Assembly: GCA_016212295.1 (NCBI GenBank)
Contig: JACRGO010000165.1
Coordinates: forward strand, 1 to 31,569
DNA: 31,569 nt
Direction of reading: 5' to 3'
From: Nitrospinota bacterium
Lineage (GTDB): Bacteria; Nitrospinota; Nitrospinia; JACRGO01
Positions 16,612-23,995 of this stretch are shown here, one piece after another (within the stretch, counting starts at the first letter, position 1; each line of letters opens with the position of its first letter). The notes beneath the pieces are model-generated. The model had not been told where the DNA came from and ran no database searches. It saw only the letters and a list, made by a program, of their open reading frames with translations. A program made the translations under genes and the position numbers.

Positions 16612-17246
16612 TAGGTGGCAATGCCCGCCGGTCGGAATAGCACAAAATAGCAAAACCTTGGCCCAAGCGTGCGTTCGAAAACGAAGCCCGCCTCCTCGGC
16701 TTTATTCTTCAGGGCAGAGAGTGGGACATAATCCGGATCGACAAGAACTTCACCAACCACAAGCCGTCCCTCGACTTTCAGAACCCGCCGCAGTTCACGA
16801 AGCGCCGCGATGCCATCCGGGATTTCTCCAAGTGTCCCAATCATATATGCAGCATCAAACATATGATCTGGATACGGAAGCGCCTGCGCATCCCCTTGTG
16901 TCGTCACTATATTCGTGACATCGGCTTTTGCTGCCCGTCGGCACAGATCGCCGAGCATCTCCTGCTGCACATCCAGTGCATCCAAAATTCCGCCGGGAAG
17001 CAGCGCAGCGGCGATTTGGAGAGCGTGAACTCCGATTCCAGGGCCAATTTCCAGGATTCGCTCGCCACTTCGTGGCTCAAGGATTTTATCGAGATGTTGA
17101 GGCGAGTTCGGACCGCGGGGTAGAAAGAGTATCCACCGCATGAAATATGGCATCGGCATAGGGTGTCCGCGGTTCCATGCACGCGCGGCAACGCTCAGAA
17201 TCAAGGCCACGATCGAAGCATAAAAAGCCCAGACTTGTCGCTTCAT
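16611..17246 (-). CDS. SAM-dependent class I methyltransferase (integron cassette gene)
   Basis: The 211-residue protein has one N-terminal membrane segment (VWAFYASIVALILSVAAR), then a class I methyltransferase fold. Motif I is LEIGPGIGVHA, the acidic loop is LDALDVQQEM, there is GDAQALPYPDHMFDAAYM for motifs II-III, and then a core helix ELRRVLKVEGRLVVGE. It belongs to the methyltransferase type 11 group; its substrate is unknown, perhaps membrane-associated. AAGGGA precedes ATG 17246; the longer start at 17270 lies inside the attC end and has no ribosome site. The gene lies right after an attC (17269-17331), and its stop codon sits in what would be the first bases of its own attC, now replaced by the intron fragment. 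The context marks it as a captured cassette. Confidence 0.88.
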   Translation of the reverse strand: MKRQVWAFYASIVALILSVAARAWNRGHPMPMPYFMRWILFLPRGPNSPQHLDKILEPRSGERILEIGPGIGVHALQIAAALLPGGILDALDVQQEMLGDLCRRAAKADVTNIVTTQGDAQALPYPDHMFDAAYMIGTLGEIPDGIAALRELRRVLKVEGRLVVGEVLVDPDYVPLSALKNKAEEAGFVFERTLGPRFCYFVLFRPAGIAT

Positions 17247-17268
17247 ACCGTATTGTCCCTTCCCAGCC

Positions 17269-17331
17269 ATCTAACGTTGCGGTTAAACGGCGTGCCCCCA
17301 AGACGCATCTGTCTCGAACCGCTTGTTAGGC
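17269..17331 (-). other. Integron attC recombination site (59-base element)
   Basis: Read on the minus strand it starts GCCTAACAAGCGGTT and ends AACCGCAACGTTAGAT. The R box CTAAC/GTTAG and the L box AACCGC/GCGGTT pair across the site (17271-17284 against 17317-17329), with a variable central part and the usual spacers. The stop codon TAA of the upstream ORF lies in the GCCTAAC end, as is typical of cassettes. The total of 63 nt is within the normal attC range. Confidence 0.9.
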
Positions 17332-17478
17332 GCTGTCTTTCCCGGCCTTATTATCATGCGATCCCACCGTGGCGAGCGCGGCTGCTATCAGCATCGCCAT
17401 CGCACTGGGCGCATAGAACAAGCCAATCGACAATGCGCCCCCTACGACGAAAACCAGTAAGAGAACCGCACCGACCAT
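17326..17478 (-). CDS. Small hydrophobic protein, cassette ORF (second frame)
   Basis: The 50-residue ORF starts at ATG 17478 and has two hydrophobic segments (AVLLLVFVVGGALSIGL and AMAMLIAAALATVG), then a polar tail ending KAGKDSA. Its stop is in the attC. It overlaps the preceding ORF by 37 bases in another frame. Either it is a separate small gene with GGAG very close to the ATG, or it is the second half of one four-helix protein split by a frameshift near 17480. The frame continues open upstream, but that part is Arg/Gly rich and looks non-coding. Confidence 0.5.
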   Translation of the reverse strand: MVGAVLLLVFVVGGALSIGLFYAPSAMAMLIAAALATVGSHDNKAGKDSA

Positions 17479-17645
17479 CTCCAAGCGGCAAGGTATATCG
17501 TCACGCCTACGGCCCACCCCAGCGCGGCACACACCAGCGCGCGCTCGGCGATGGACCACAGCTTGTCGTCCTGCGCCCGGGCCCGTTGCAGGACAACGAC
17601 GGGGAGCACGACGAGTGTAAGAAAAACTATGCCCCAGAACCACAT
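17442..17645 (-). CDS. Small two-helix membrane protein, cassette ORF (first frame)
   Basis: The 67-residue ORF has hydrophobic segments WFWGIVFLTLVVLPVVVL and ALVCAALGWAVGVTIYLAAW around a charged loop (QRARAQDDKLWSIAER). AGGA lies about 10 bases before the ATG. From about residue 55 the translation becomes less natural, just where the overlapping frame begins a new hydrophobic stretch, so a single-base frameshift splitting one gene of about 106 residues is likely. It is the upstream gene of the cassette that ends in the attC. I see no attC or attI further upstream, up to 17860. Function unknown. Confidence 0.55.
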   Translation of the reverse strand: MWFWGIVFLTLVVLPVVVLQRARAQDDKLWSIAERALVCAALGWAVGVTIYLAAWRWSVRFSYWFSS

Positions 17646-17841
17646 ACCACTATTTCCTGTCCGTATAATGGCGGCCTGGTCCGCTTCAAATCGCCACCTG
17701 AATTCGCCAAGAAATCAGCACAAGCGCGTTTAAAAAGTCAAAAATTTTCCGGCGCATTTTCGCCCGAAAAAATCGTGAAGAAATCGCGAAGCGAAAAATC
17801 TTTTAGCCAAACTTCAAGTCCTCCGGACTACAATTCCAAAA

Positions 17842-18050
17842 AACTTTGCTAAAAAACAAAGTGTTATGAAACTCCAAACCTCAATTGTCAAATAACAAAT
17901 AAATCTCAATAACCAAAATTACAAATAACAAACAAGGAAAAGTAATTATTTTGGACATTCAATAATTGTAATTTGTAATTTATTTGTAATTTGATATTTG
18001 TCATTTGGGATTTTGTTTCACCATTAACTGCTACGGAGCCGCGCCGTGGT
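17842..18050 (+). repeat. AT-rich interspersed repeat, copy 2
   Basis: This is a full-looking copy in the opposite sense to 2325-2500: hairpin ACTTTG CTAAAAAA CAAAGT, then TATGAAACTCCAAACCTCAA, the AT-rich arms, GGACATTCAATAATTGTAAT, and a GC tail GGAGCCGCGCC. The gap 17646-18059 contains this element and about 195 bases (17646-17841) in which I see neither a gene nor a repeat. Confidence 0.88.
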
Positions 18051-18059
18051 TCAATGTTT

Positions 18060-18689
18060 TCATCTCTTCTCTTGCAGAATATTCAATTCCTTGAGCGAGG
18101 TGATGCATACGGAGAGGTCCTTCAGCAGTCCATCGGCGATATCGTATATCCAGCCATGTATGGCAATTTTTTGTCCGCGCCCCCACGCGTCCTGGATGAT
18201 CGTCGTGTTGCCGACGTTGATGACCTGCTCCACGGCATTCAGTTCGCATAATCTACGCAGCCGTTCGGATTTGTTCCGGATCGCCTCCAGCTTCGCTTGG
18301 TGCCGTTGCTGGATGTCGCGGACATGCCGCAGCCAGTTGTCAACCAGGCCATGAGGCGTATTGTCCATGGCGGCCTTGATGCCGCCGCATCCATAGTGTC
18401 CGCACACTATCACATGCCTGATCTTGAGAATGTCAACCGCGTATTGAAGGACCGAGAGACAATTCATGTCAGTGTGAATCAATAGATTGGCGAGGTTTCG
18501 ATGGACAAACAATTCTCCGGGAAGCAGTCCAACTATTTCATTCGCCGGGACCCGGCTGTCAGAGCACCCGATCCAAAGATATTCCGGCGCCTGCTGTTCC
18601 ACAAGCCTGGAGAAGAATTCCGGGTGAGACGCGCGTATTTTCGAGGCCCATTTCTTGTTGCTTTCAAAGAGGTGCGGCAGTGCTTTCAT
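18060..18689 (-). CDS. can: Beta-carbonic anhydrase
   Basis: The 209-residue enzyme catalyses reversible hydration of CO2 to bicarbonate in the cytoplasm. Zinc ligands and active-site residues are at Cys42, Asp44 and Arg46 (GCSDSRVPA), and His98 and Cys101 (CGHYGCGG). These are the same positions as in E. coli Can, with the same spacing. AGGAAAAAA precedes ATG 18689; the frame stays open upstream but without a ribosome site. The gene is divergent from the GH13 gene. The C-terminal regions GNTTIIQDAWGRGQ and IHGWIYDIADGLLKDL are also typical of this class. Confidence 0.96.
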   Translation of the reverse strand: MKALPHLFESNKKWASKIRASHPEFFSRLVEQQAPEYLWIGCSDSRVPANEIVGLLPGELFVHRNLANLLIHTDMNCLSVLQYAVDILKIRHVIVCGHYGCGGIKAAMDNTPHGLVDNWLRHVRDIQQRHQAKLEAIRNKSERLRRLCELNAVEQVINVGNTTIIQDAWGRGQKIAIHGWIYDIADGLLKDLSVCITSLKELNILQEKR

Positions 18690-18886
18690 TTTTTTCCTTT
18701 GAATAATGTTTAGAGTTGTATTATTTTCATTTCGCCGCGTCTTTGCAATCTCCACGGTTAAAAATCAAAAAAATTTCCAGCGCGTTTTTTTATCCATCAT
18801 TAACATGTTAACATTATTCTGTATTCTGACTCCTGAATTCTGAATTCAATATCCTACTTTAAAACTCACTGAAAGGATTTTTTTAC

Positions 18887-20191
18887 ATGCCCGGAAAACC
18901 GAAAAAGATGATCATCTACAATTTATTCCCTCCCCTTGCCGGAAAAATGGGTCTGTGGGAAAAGCATATGGCAAGGGCCGCCGGCATGGGATTCAACTGG
19001 GTCTTCGTGAATCCAATCCAATACCCGGGTTTTTCCGGGAGCCTCTACTCCATAAAGGATTACTTCACGATCAACCCTTTGTTTTTGGACAAGGATTCTG
19101 GAAAGACCCAGGAGGAGCAGGTAAGAGAGGTCGCTGGCCAGGCTGAAAAGCTAGGCATGAAGATGATGATCGACCTCGTGATCAACCACTGCGCGGTTGA
19201 CTCAGACCTGCTCAAGAAAAACCCGGAATGGTTTCTGTGGGAAGGTCCGGGAAAGCCTGCCCATCCCTTTTGCGATGAGAACGGGAAAAAGGTGGTGTGG
19301 GGGGACTTGGCTAAATTCGACCACAAGAGCGCCAAGGCCAAGGAGGGACTCTTTAATTTATTCATGAAAATATTGAAATTCCTGATCGGCCTGGGCTTCA
19401 AGGGGTTCCGGTGCGACGCGGCATATCAGCTTCCTGGAAGTTTATGGGAGCGGCTCATACGCGAGACCAAAGCCGGCAATCCAGACATCCTTTTTTTCGC
19501 CGAGACGCTGGGTTGCTCCGCTGACCAGACAAGGAAAACCGCCAAGGCCGGGTTTGACTACATATTCAACAGTTGCAAGTGGTGGGACTTTCACAGTCCC
19601 TGGCTCATGGAGAATTACAATCTTACCCGTGAGATCGCCCCTTCGGTTGGGTTCCCGGAAAGCCACGACACGCAAAGGCTCGGCGAGGAATTGAATGGTA
19701 ACATAAACGGGCTGAAGCAGAGGTATCTGTTCTCAGCCATGTTCTCGGCAGGAGTCATGATGCCCCTGGGGTTTGAATTCGGCTTCCGCAAGAGGACCCA
19801 TGTGGTGAAGTCAAGGCCTGAGGACTGGGAAGAGACCGGCCTGGATCTTACGACGTTCATAAGGTCCGCAAACCGCGTCAAGGAGGAGCATCCGGTTTTT
19901 CAGGAGGACGCCCCCACCCAAGTCCTGCATCACGGAAATCCAAATGTCCTTTTGCTATGGAAGGCGTCAGTCCATACCACGGAGGAGGCCCTGGTCATCC
20001 TCAATAAGGACATTCATAACAAGCAGGGCTTTTACGCCGGGAACCTGTACGACTTCGTGCAAGGCAGGGAGCCCTTGGTGGATGTTTCACCTGAGCCTAC
20101 TCTGGACTACATCCCCACGCCGTTTTCCTACGAGTTGCAACCCGGACAGGGAATTGTCCTTGTTACCAGAAGGAAAGGTATTTTTGAATGA
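18887..20191 (+). CDS. GH13 (alpha-amylase family) glycoside hydrolase or transferase
   Basis: The 434-residue protein has a GH13 (beta/alpha)8 barrel. Region I is DLVINHCA (96-103), region II is GFRCDAAYQ with nucleophile Asp177, region III has acid/base Glu206 (FFAETLG), and region IV has Asp261 (PESHDTQR), so the triad is complete. A short beta domain fills the C-terminus. It lacks a signal peptide, so it acts in the cytoplasm. The layout GFKGFRCDAAYQLPG...NPDILFFAET recalls the GlgE/maltosyltransferase-like part of GH13, but the subfamily and substrate cannot be fixed by eye. AAAGGA lies about 9 bases before the ATG. The stop overlaps the next ATG by four bases (ATGA). Confidence 0.9.
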   Translation: MPGKPKKMIIYNLFPPLAGKMGLWEKHMARAAGMGFNWVFVNPIQYPGFSGSLYSIKDYFTINPLFLDKDSGKTQEEQVREVAGQAEKLGMKMMIDLVINHCAVDSDLLKKNPEWFLWEGPGKPAHPFCDENGKKVVWGDLAKFDHKSAKAKEGLFNLFMKILKFLIGLGFKGFRCDAAYQLPGSLWERLIRETKAGNPDILFFAETLGCSADQTRKTAKAGFDYIFNSCKWWDFHSPWLMENYNLTREIAPSVGFPESHDTQRLGEELNGNINGLKQRYLFSAMFSAGVMMPLGFEFGFRKRTHVVKSRPEDWEETGLDLTTFIRSANRVKEEHPVFQEDAPTQVLHHGNPNVLLLWKASVHTTEEALVILNKDIHNKQGFYAGNLYDFVQGREPLVDVSPEPTLDYIPTPFSYELQPGQGIVLVTRRKGIFE

Positions 20192-21162
20192 CGACGCCTC
20201 CATGCCGATACCGGTTTCGCGACGAAACCACATGCGCTGAATCCGCCGTGGAAGGCTCCGGTTTTTGTTTCTGGCATGACCCGAATTCCGACAAGAGCGG
20301 CAAGGACATCAAGGGACGGCTGGAAGAAAAGCACAATAAGGGGGAACGGCTGGAAGGATTTCAACTGAAGGCCGCGGACCTTGACGACATCTATTTAATC
20401 CGCTCTGACCTCTTAAACGTGAATTTAACAAGGGCGAACTTACATAGGGCGCATTTGTTCAATTCCAATCTCAACAAGGCATGCCTGTTCAAGGCAAATC
20501 TCGACAAGGCGAATTTAAAAAAATGCTCCTTAAAGGACGCGGAGCTTCTAGGCGCGCACTTTGGGGGAGCGGAACTGGATAATATAGATTTAGGAGAGGG
20601 CTTTAGACTAAAGAACGAGCAGGAAGGGGACGCCTTCGCCAGGCAAGGGGATAAAGCCAAAGCCCATGAAAAATATTTCGAGGCAGAGGAGATTTACCGC
20701 GACATCAAGACAAACTTCAAGAACAGGGGGCTTTCCTTTGAGGGCGGACGGTACTTCTACAGGGAAATGGTCATGAAGCGCAAGCAACTGCCTATTTTTT
20801 CCATTGAACGCTTTTGGTCGAGGATCATGGACCTTGCCACGGGCTACGGTGAAAAGCCTTACAAGATAATAGGTTTTTCGATTTCCTTCATGACGGTTTG
20901 GGCGTTTATTTTCAGTCTCCTCGGCATAGTGCATACATCCGGATATCACGCCAGACTTTCCGGAAACCACACGTTTTACCAGAACTGCGTGGTTTTCTAT
21001 GACGCCTTTTATTACAGCGTAGTGACCTTTACCACCCTGGGATACGGAGACTTTACTCCCCTTGGGATCGGAAAGCTGCTGGCGATCATGGAGTCCTTCT
21101 CCGGGGCCTTTTTGATAGCCCTCTTTGTCATCACCATGTACAAGAGATACATGGAGAGGTGA
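20188..21162 (+). CDS. Pentapeptide-repeat protein fused to a two-helix K+ channel module
   Basis: Segments of the 324-residue protein in order: a Cys/His cluster that may bind zinc (residues 6-30: CRYRF, TTCAESA, GFCFWH); pentapeptide repeats of the A(D/N)LxxaxL type (about 58-135; for example ADLDDIYLIRSDLLNVNL and ANLDKANLKKCSLKDAEL); a helical linker (about 150-210); and two membrane helices (about 230-250 and 293-315) around a pore loop with TTLGYGDFTPLG, a canonical potassium selectivity filter. This is the Ion_trans_2 type. Its start overlaps the GH13 stop (ATGA), so the two are translationally coupled. It probably sits in the inner membrane with the repeats in the cytoplasm as a sensor or scaffold; that is inference. 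Confidence 0.9.
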   Translation: MTTPPCRYRFRDETTCAESAVEGSGFCFWHDPNSDKSGKDIKGRLEEKHNKGERLEGFQLKAADLDDIYLIRSDLLNVNLTRANLHRAHLFNSNLNKACLFKANLDKANLKKCSLKDAELLGAHFGGAELDNIDLGEGFRLKNEQEGDAFARQGDKAKAHEKYFEAEEIYRDIKTNFKNRGLSFEGGRYFYREMVMKRKQLPIFSIERFWSRIMDLATGYGEKPYKIIGFSISFMTVWAFIFSLLGIVHTSGYHARLSGNHTFYQNCVVFYDAFYYSVVTFTTLGYGDFTPLGIGKLLAIMESFSGAFLIALFVITMYKRYMER

Positions 21163-21214
21163 GGCTTAACAACGGGCCGGTGGACAAAAAAAAGAATTCA
21201 GGAGCCAGGATATC

Positions 21215-22285
21215 TTATTTCCCGGCCCAGATATCCTCTATGGTTTGAAACAACTCGTCCAGGTCCTCAGGCATGATATCAGCCATGTGCGCTATGCGGA
21301 AGGTCTTGTTTTTCACTTTGCCATAACCGTTATCGAAGGCGAAGCCCCTCTCGGCAAGTTTCTTTTTCAAGCCCTCCAAATCCGAATTCTTATTATTGCT
21401 TCCAGAGGTCAGGGTCTGGGAACGGTATCCTTCCTTAGCGAAGAGTTCAAAGCCGTGGGAAAGAATCCATTTCCGGGTTTTTTCAGCCATTCGGGCATGC
21501 CGAGCGAACCTCGCCTCCGCGCCCTCTTTGAAAATCCGGTCCAACTGGACGTCCAACGCATGGATCAGGCTGATGCAAGGGGTCGAAGGGGTGTTGTGCT
21601 TTTCATCGTTCGCCGCGAATTCCAGGAAGTCGAAATAATATCCTCTGTTGGGAGTGGACTTGGCTTTTTCAAGGGCCCGGTCCGACACGGTGAAAACGGC
21701 CAAGCCCGGGGGCAGCCCGAATGCCTTTTGAACAGACGCGACGCAGACGTCAAGGCGCAGAGCATCAACTTCCACTTTAACTCCTGACATGGAGCTTACC
21801 GTATCCACGATAAAAGACACATCAGGATACTTCAGCATGACCTCGGCGATTTCCTCCAGAGGCGACATCGTCCCGGTTGATGTTTCGTTATGGACAAGCG
21901 TAATGGCGTCATATTTTCCTGTCTTCAAGGCATCGTCCACCATCTCAGGCGTTATTGGATTGCCCCACTCGGCCTTATAGGCGTCGGCTTCCAGTCCGCA
22001 CCTCTGGGCCACGTCGTGCCACTTGGCGCTGAATGCCCCATTGCAAAAATTGGCGCAACGTTTTTGGACAAGATTCTTAACCGCCCCTTCCATCACCCCA
22101 AAGGCCGAGGAGGTGGAAAGAAAAACCCTTCCCTTGGTATACAGGAGACGTTTTAATTTTTCCGTTACGCGCTTATGCAAGGCAGCGTAATCGGAAGAAC
22201 GGTGTCCAATCATTGGGACGGACATAGCCGCCAGAATGTCCTTGTGAACTTCCACCGGTCCTGGTATAAACAGCTTCTTTGCCAT
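21215..22285 (-). CDS. Class V aminotransferase (serine-pyruvate / alanine-glyoxylate type)
   Basis: The 356-residue PLP enzyme starts FIPGPVEVHKDILAAM and GHRSSDY, as typical for the AGXT/phosphoserine-like class V group. The PLP lysine is Lys187 (CVASVQKAFGLPPGLAV), and Asp161 (FIVDTVSSMSG) contacts the pyridine nitrogen. HNETSTGTMSPLEE is the conserved substrate/cofactor loop. AAGGAG precedes the ATG. Its substrate could be serine, alanine, 2-aminoethylphosphonate or a phosphoserine-like amine; the sequence alone does not decide. It is convergent with the channel gene, 52 bases apart. Confidence 0.93.
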   Translation of the reverse strand: MAKKLFIPGPVEVHKDILAAMSVPMIGHRSSDYAALHKRVTEKLKRLLYTKGRVFLSTSSAFGVMEGAVKNLVQKRCANFCNGAFSAKWHDVAQRCGLEADAYKAEWGNPITPEMVDDALKTGKYDAITLVHNETSTGTMSPLEEIAEVMLKYPDVSFIVDTVSSMSGVKVEVDALRLDVCVASVQKAFGLPPGLAVFTVSDRALEKAKSTPNRGYYFDFLEFAANDEKHNTPSTPCISLIHALDVQLDRIFKEGAEARFARHARMAEKTRKWILSHGFELFAKEGYRSQTLTSGSNNKNSDLEGLKKKLAERGFAFDNGYGKVKNKTFRIAHMADIMPEDLDELFQTIEDIWAGK

Positions 22286-22343
22286 TAAATTCTCCTTATA
22301 AAAATTAAGAACTTATCGCCCTTCGGGCGGACTTTAAAGAATT

Positions 22344-22479
22344 GAACATCGAACAATTAAGGGCACGACGCATCGTGCCCCAACGTCGAACGTCGAAAAA
22401 GGAAGAAAGGATTTAAAACGTAAAATGAATTTTTCTTACTTCGATGTTGGACGTTCGATGTTCGATGTTGGACGTTCAG
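22344..22479. repeat. GAACGTCGAACATCGAA-type inverted repeat with an inserted hairpin
   Basis: The right arm (22439-22479) holds CGATGTTGGACGTTCGATGT twice in overlapping register. Inverted matches lie at 22342-22354 (TTGAACATCGAAC) and 22382-22397 (AACGTCGAACGTCGAA). Between those two left parts sits a perfect hairpin, GGGCACGACGCATCGTGCCC (22361-22380), that seems to interrupt the arm. The gap 22286-22721 holds this and, at most, one very small ORF. Confidence 0.75.
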
Positions 22480-22566
22480 TTTTTTCCTCTTCTGCATTTA
22501 GCATCTCGTTGATTTATAAGCGAAAAAAATGGAAATTCCTATACTGTTTTAAATTGGGTTCTGGAA

Positions 22567-22677
22567 ATGAGCATCAAGGAGGGGGAGCTATTTTCCGCTA
22601 AGATGAAGATAAAGGCATTGATTGATACGGCAAATTATGGATGCTTAAAATTACCATATTTTTTAAAAAAAAGCTAA
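22567..22677 (+). CDS. Possible 36-residue ORF
   Basis: An ATG-initiated ORF encodes 36 residues with protein-like composition (starts MSIKEGELFSAKMKIKALID, ends LPYFLKKS). Only TGGA is seen upstream, there is no neighbour it clearly belongs to, and it ends 44 bases before the convergent rRNA methyltransferase stop. It is kept only because the rest of this gap lacks any gene. Confidence 0.2.
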   Translation: MSIKEGELFSAKMKIKALIDTANYGCLKLPYFLKKS

Positions 22678-22721
22678 TCCAGGAAAATATTTGAAATTTT
22701 TAATTGCCGTGTTTTTTTCCT

Positions 22722-23870
22722 TCACCCAGGATATTCCAGCAGGGCAACTGACTCAATATGCTTCGTGTGCGGGAACATGTCCACCGGCTGGATGGCTTTT
22801 ATCGCGTAGCCACCTTCTTGCAACAACATTAAATCCCTCCTGAGGCTGGCCGGATTGCAAGAGACATAGACGATTTTTTTTACTTTCCGCGAATTCAGAA
22901 ATTTCATCACAAGACCGGAAAGGCCCTGCCTGGGCGGGTCGGCCACCACGAAGTCGATTTTCTTAGTTGCTGGAGGCGCCTCGCGGTCCAGGTCCAGACA
23001 AAGAAACTCCGCGTTCTTAATGCCGTTCAGCCTGGCGTTGTGCCTGGCGTCACGGATGGAGCTTTCCGCGCTATCTATCCCTGTCACTCTTTTTGCCATC
23101 TTTGCAAGAGGCAGGGTCATTGAGCCAATGCCGCAATAGAGGTCCAGTCCGCAATGATCAGCCTGGAGGTCCAGAAACTCCTGGACTTTTTTGTACATCC
23201 TTTCCGCCATTCCTGGATTGGTCTGGAGGAAGGCGGAGAGGGAGACCTCGAAATCCAGTCCCAAAATTTTTTCCTCCAACTTAGGTTTGCCGAACACAAT
23301 ATATTCCCTGTCCCCCAGGATGACGTTCGTCCGTTTTTCGTTGACGTTCCAAAGCAGGCCGGAGGCGTGCAGCCCTTTCCGGCGAAATTCACTTTTCAGT
23401 TGATGCGCGATTTTGTTGATCTCAGGGCAAGGGCGGCCGGAGGCGATGAAGGCCGCCTGTATCCGGCCAGTGGCTGAGGAGGACCGGAGGAAGAGGTGTC
23501 TCAAAAGGCCGGAATGCTTTTTTTCGTCATAGATATCCAGAGGAAACTTTTCGAGGACGCCTTTAACCGCCAGGGCCGCCTGCGCGAGGCGTCCGTCCTG
23601 TATATGGCAATCGCGGAATTCCATGATCTCATGGGTGCCGGGTTTATAAAAACCCATGCAGAGCCGGCCCTTGCGCCTTTGAAGGGGGAGGATGAGCTTG
23701 TTTCTGAAACGAGACTTTTTAGGGGACGGGAGAAAGGGGAGGATTGGGGCGTTCACGCCATTCAGAATGGACCGGAACTCGTCATGTTTTAATCTCAGTT
23801 GCTCCGCGTATGGGAGGCGGATTAGCTCGCAAAGTGAGCAAGATCCGCAAGAAGTTTTTATTTTAAGCAT
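22722..23870 (-). CDS. 23S rRNA (uracil-C5)-methyltransferase, RlmD/TrmA family
   Basis: The 382-residue protein has the TrmA/RlmD/RlmC fold: an N-terminal iron-sulphur Cys cluster (Cys8, 11, 14 and probably Cys88 in FRDCHI), a central RNA-binding part, and a SAM domain with GLDLYCGIGSMTLPLA (241-256), Gln216 (FLQTNPG), VVADPPRQG (308-316), the catalytic nucleophile Cys338 (YVSCNPASLRRDL) and the closing signature DMFPHTKHIESVALLE. It lacks the N-terminal TRAM domain of classical RlmD, so it may be RlmC-like or modify another uridine. The start is the only good ATG, but has no clear ribosome site. It probably acts on ribosomal RNA in the cytoplasm. Confidence 0.9.
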   Translation of the reverse strand: MLKIKTSCGSCSLCELIRLPYAEQLRLKHDEFRSILNGVNAPILPFLPSPKKSRFRNKLILPLQRRKGRLCMGFYKPGTHEIMEFRDCHIQDGRLAQAALAVKGVLEKFPLDIYDEKKHSGLLRHLFLRSSSATGRIQAAFIASGRPCPEINKIAHQLKSEFRRKGLHASGLLWNVNEKRTNVILGDREYIVFGKPKLEEKILGLDFEVSLSAFLQTNPGMAERMYKKVQEFLDLQADHCGLDLYCGIGSMTLPLAKMAKRVTGIDSAESSIRDARHNARLNGIKNAEFLCLDLDREAPPATKKIDFVVADPPRQGLSGLVMKFLNSRKVKKIVYVSCNPASLRRDLMLLQEGGYAIKAIQPVDMFPHTKHIESVALLEYPG

Positions 23871-23995
23871 GCGTTGGCATAATCAATGCAAAACATTTCC
23901 TTGGTGGCTATATTTTGTCAAATTTTTGGCTATGAATCAAAAAGTCCCTTAATTATCAGATAGTTATAAAACTAAAATTCTTGAGGCTGAAAAAT

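Noticed and set aside
16581-16613. A degenerate attC at the end of the methyltransferase gene
   Set aside because: The sequence after CCTAAT pairs as a group II domain VI with a bulged A and does not show the L box/R box order of an attC; it is better explained as an intron end at a former attC.
16436-16918. 160-residue plus-strand open frame over the intron fragment
   Set aside because: It runs through a repeat tail, the ribozyme fragment and antisense to the methyltransferase; no reverse transcriptase motifs are present.
17163-17852. 229-residue open frame on the plus strand across the cassettes
   Set aside because: It is antisense to the attC, the methyltransferase start and the small membrane ORFs, and its Pro/Arg/Ser-rich composition is not protein-like.
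18795-18850. Operator or promoter with TTAACATGTTAACATTATTC
   Set aside because: The palindromic look is brief, and the following TTCTGACTCCTGAATTCTGA resembles low-complexity intergenic repeat; no consistent promoter spacing was found.
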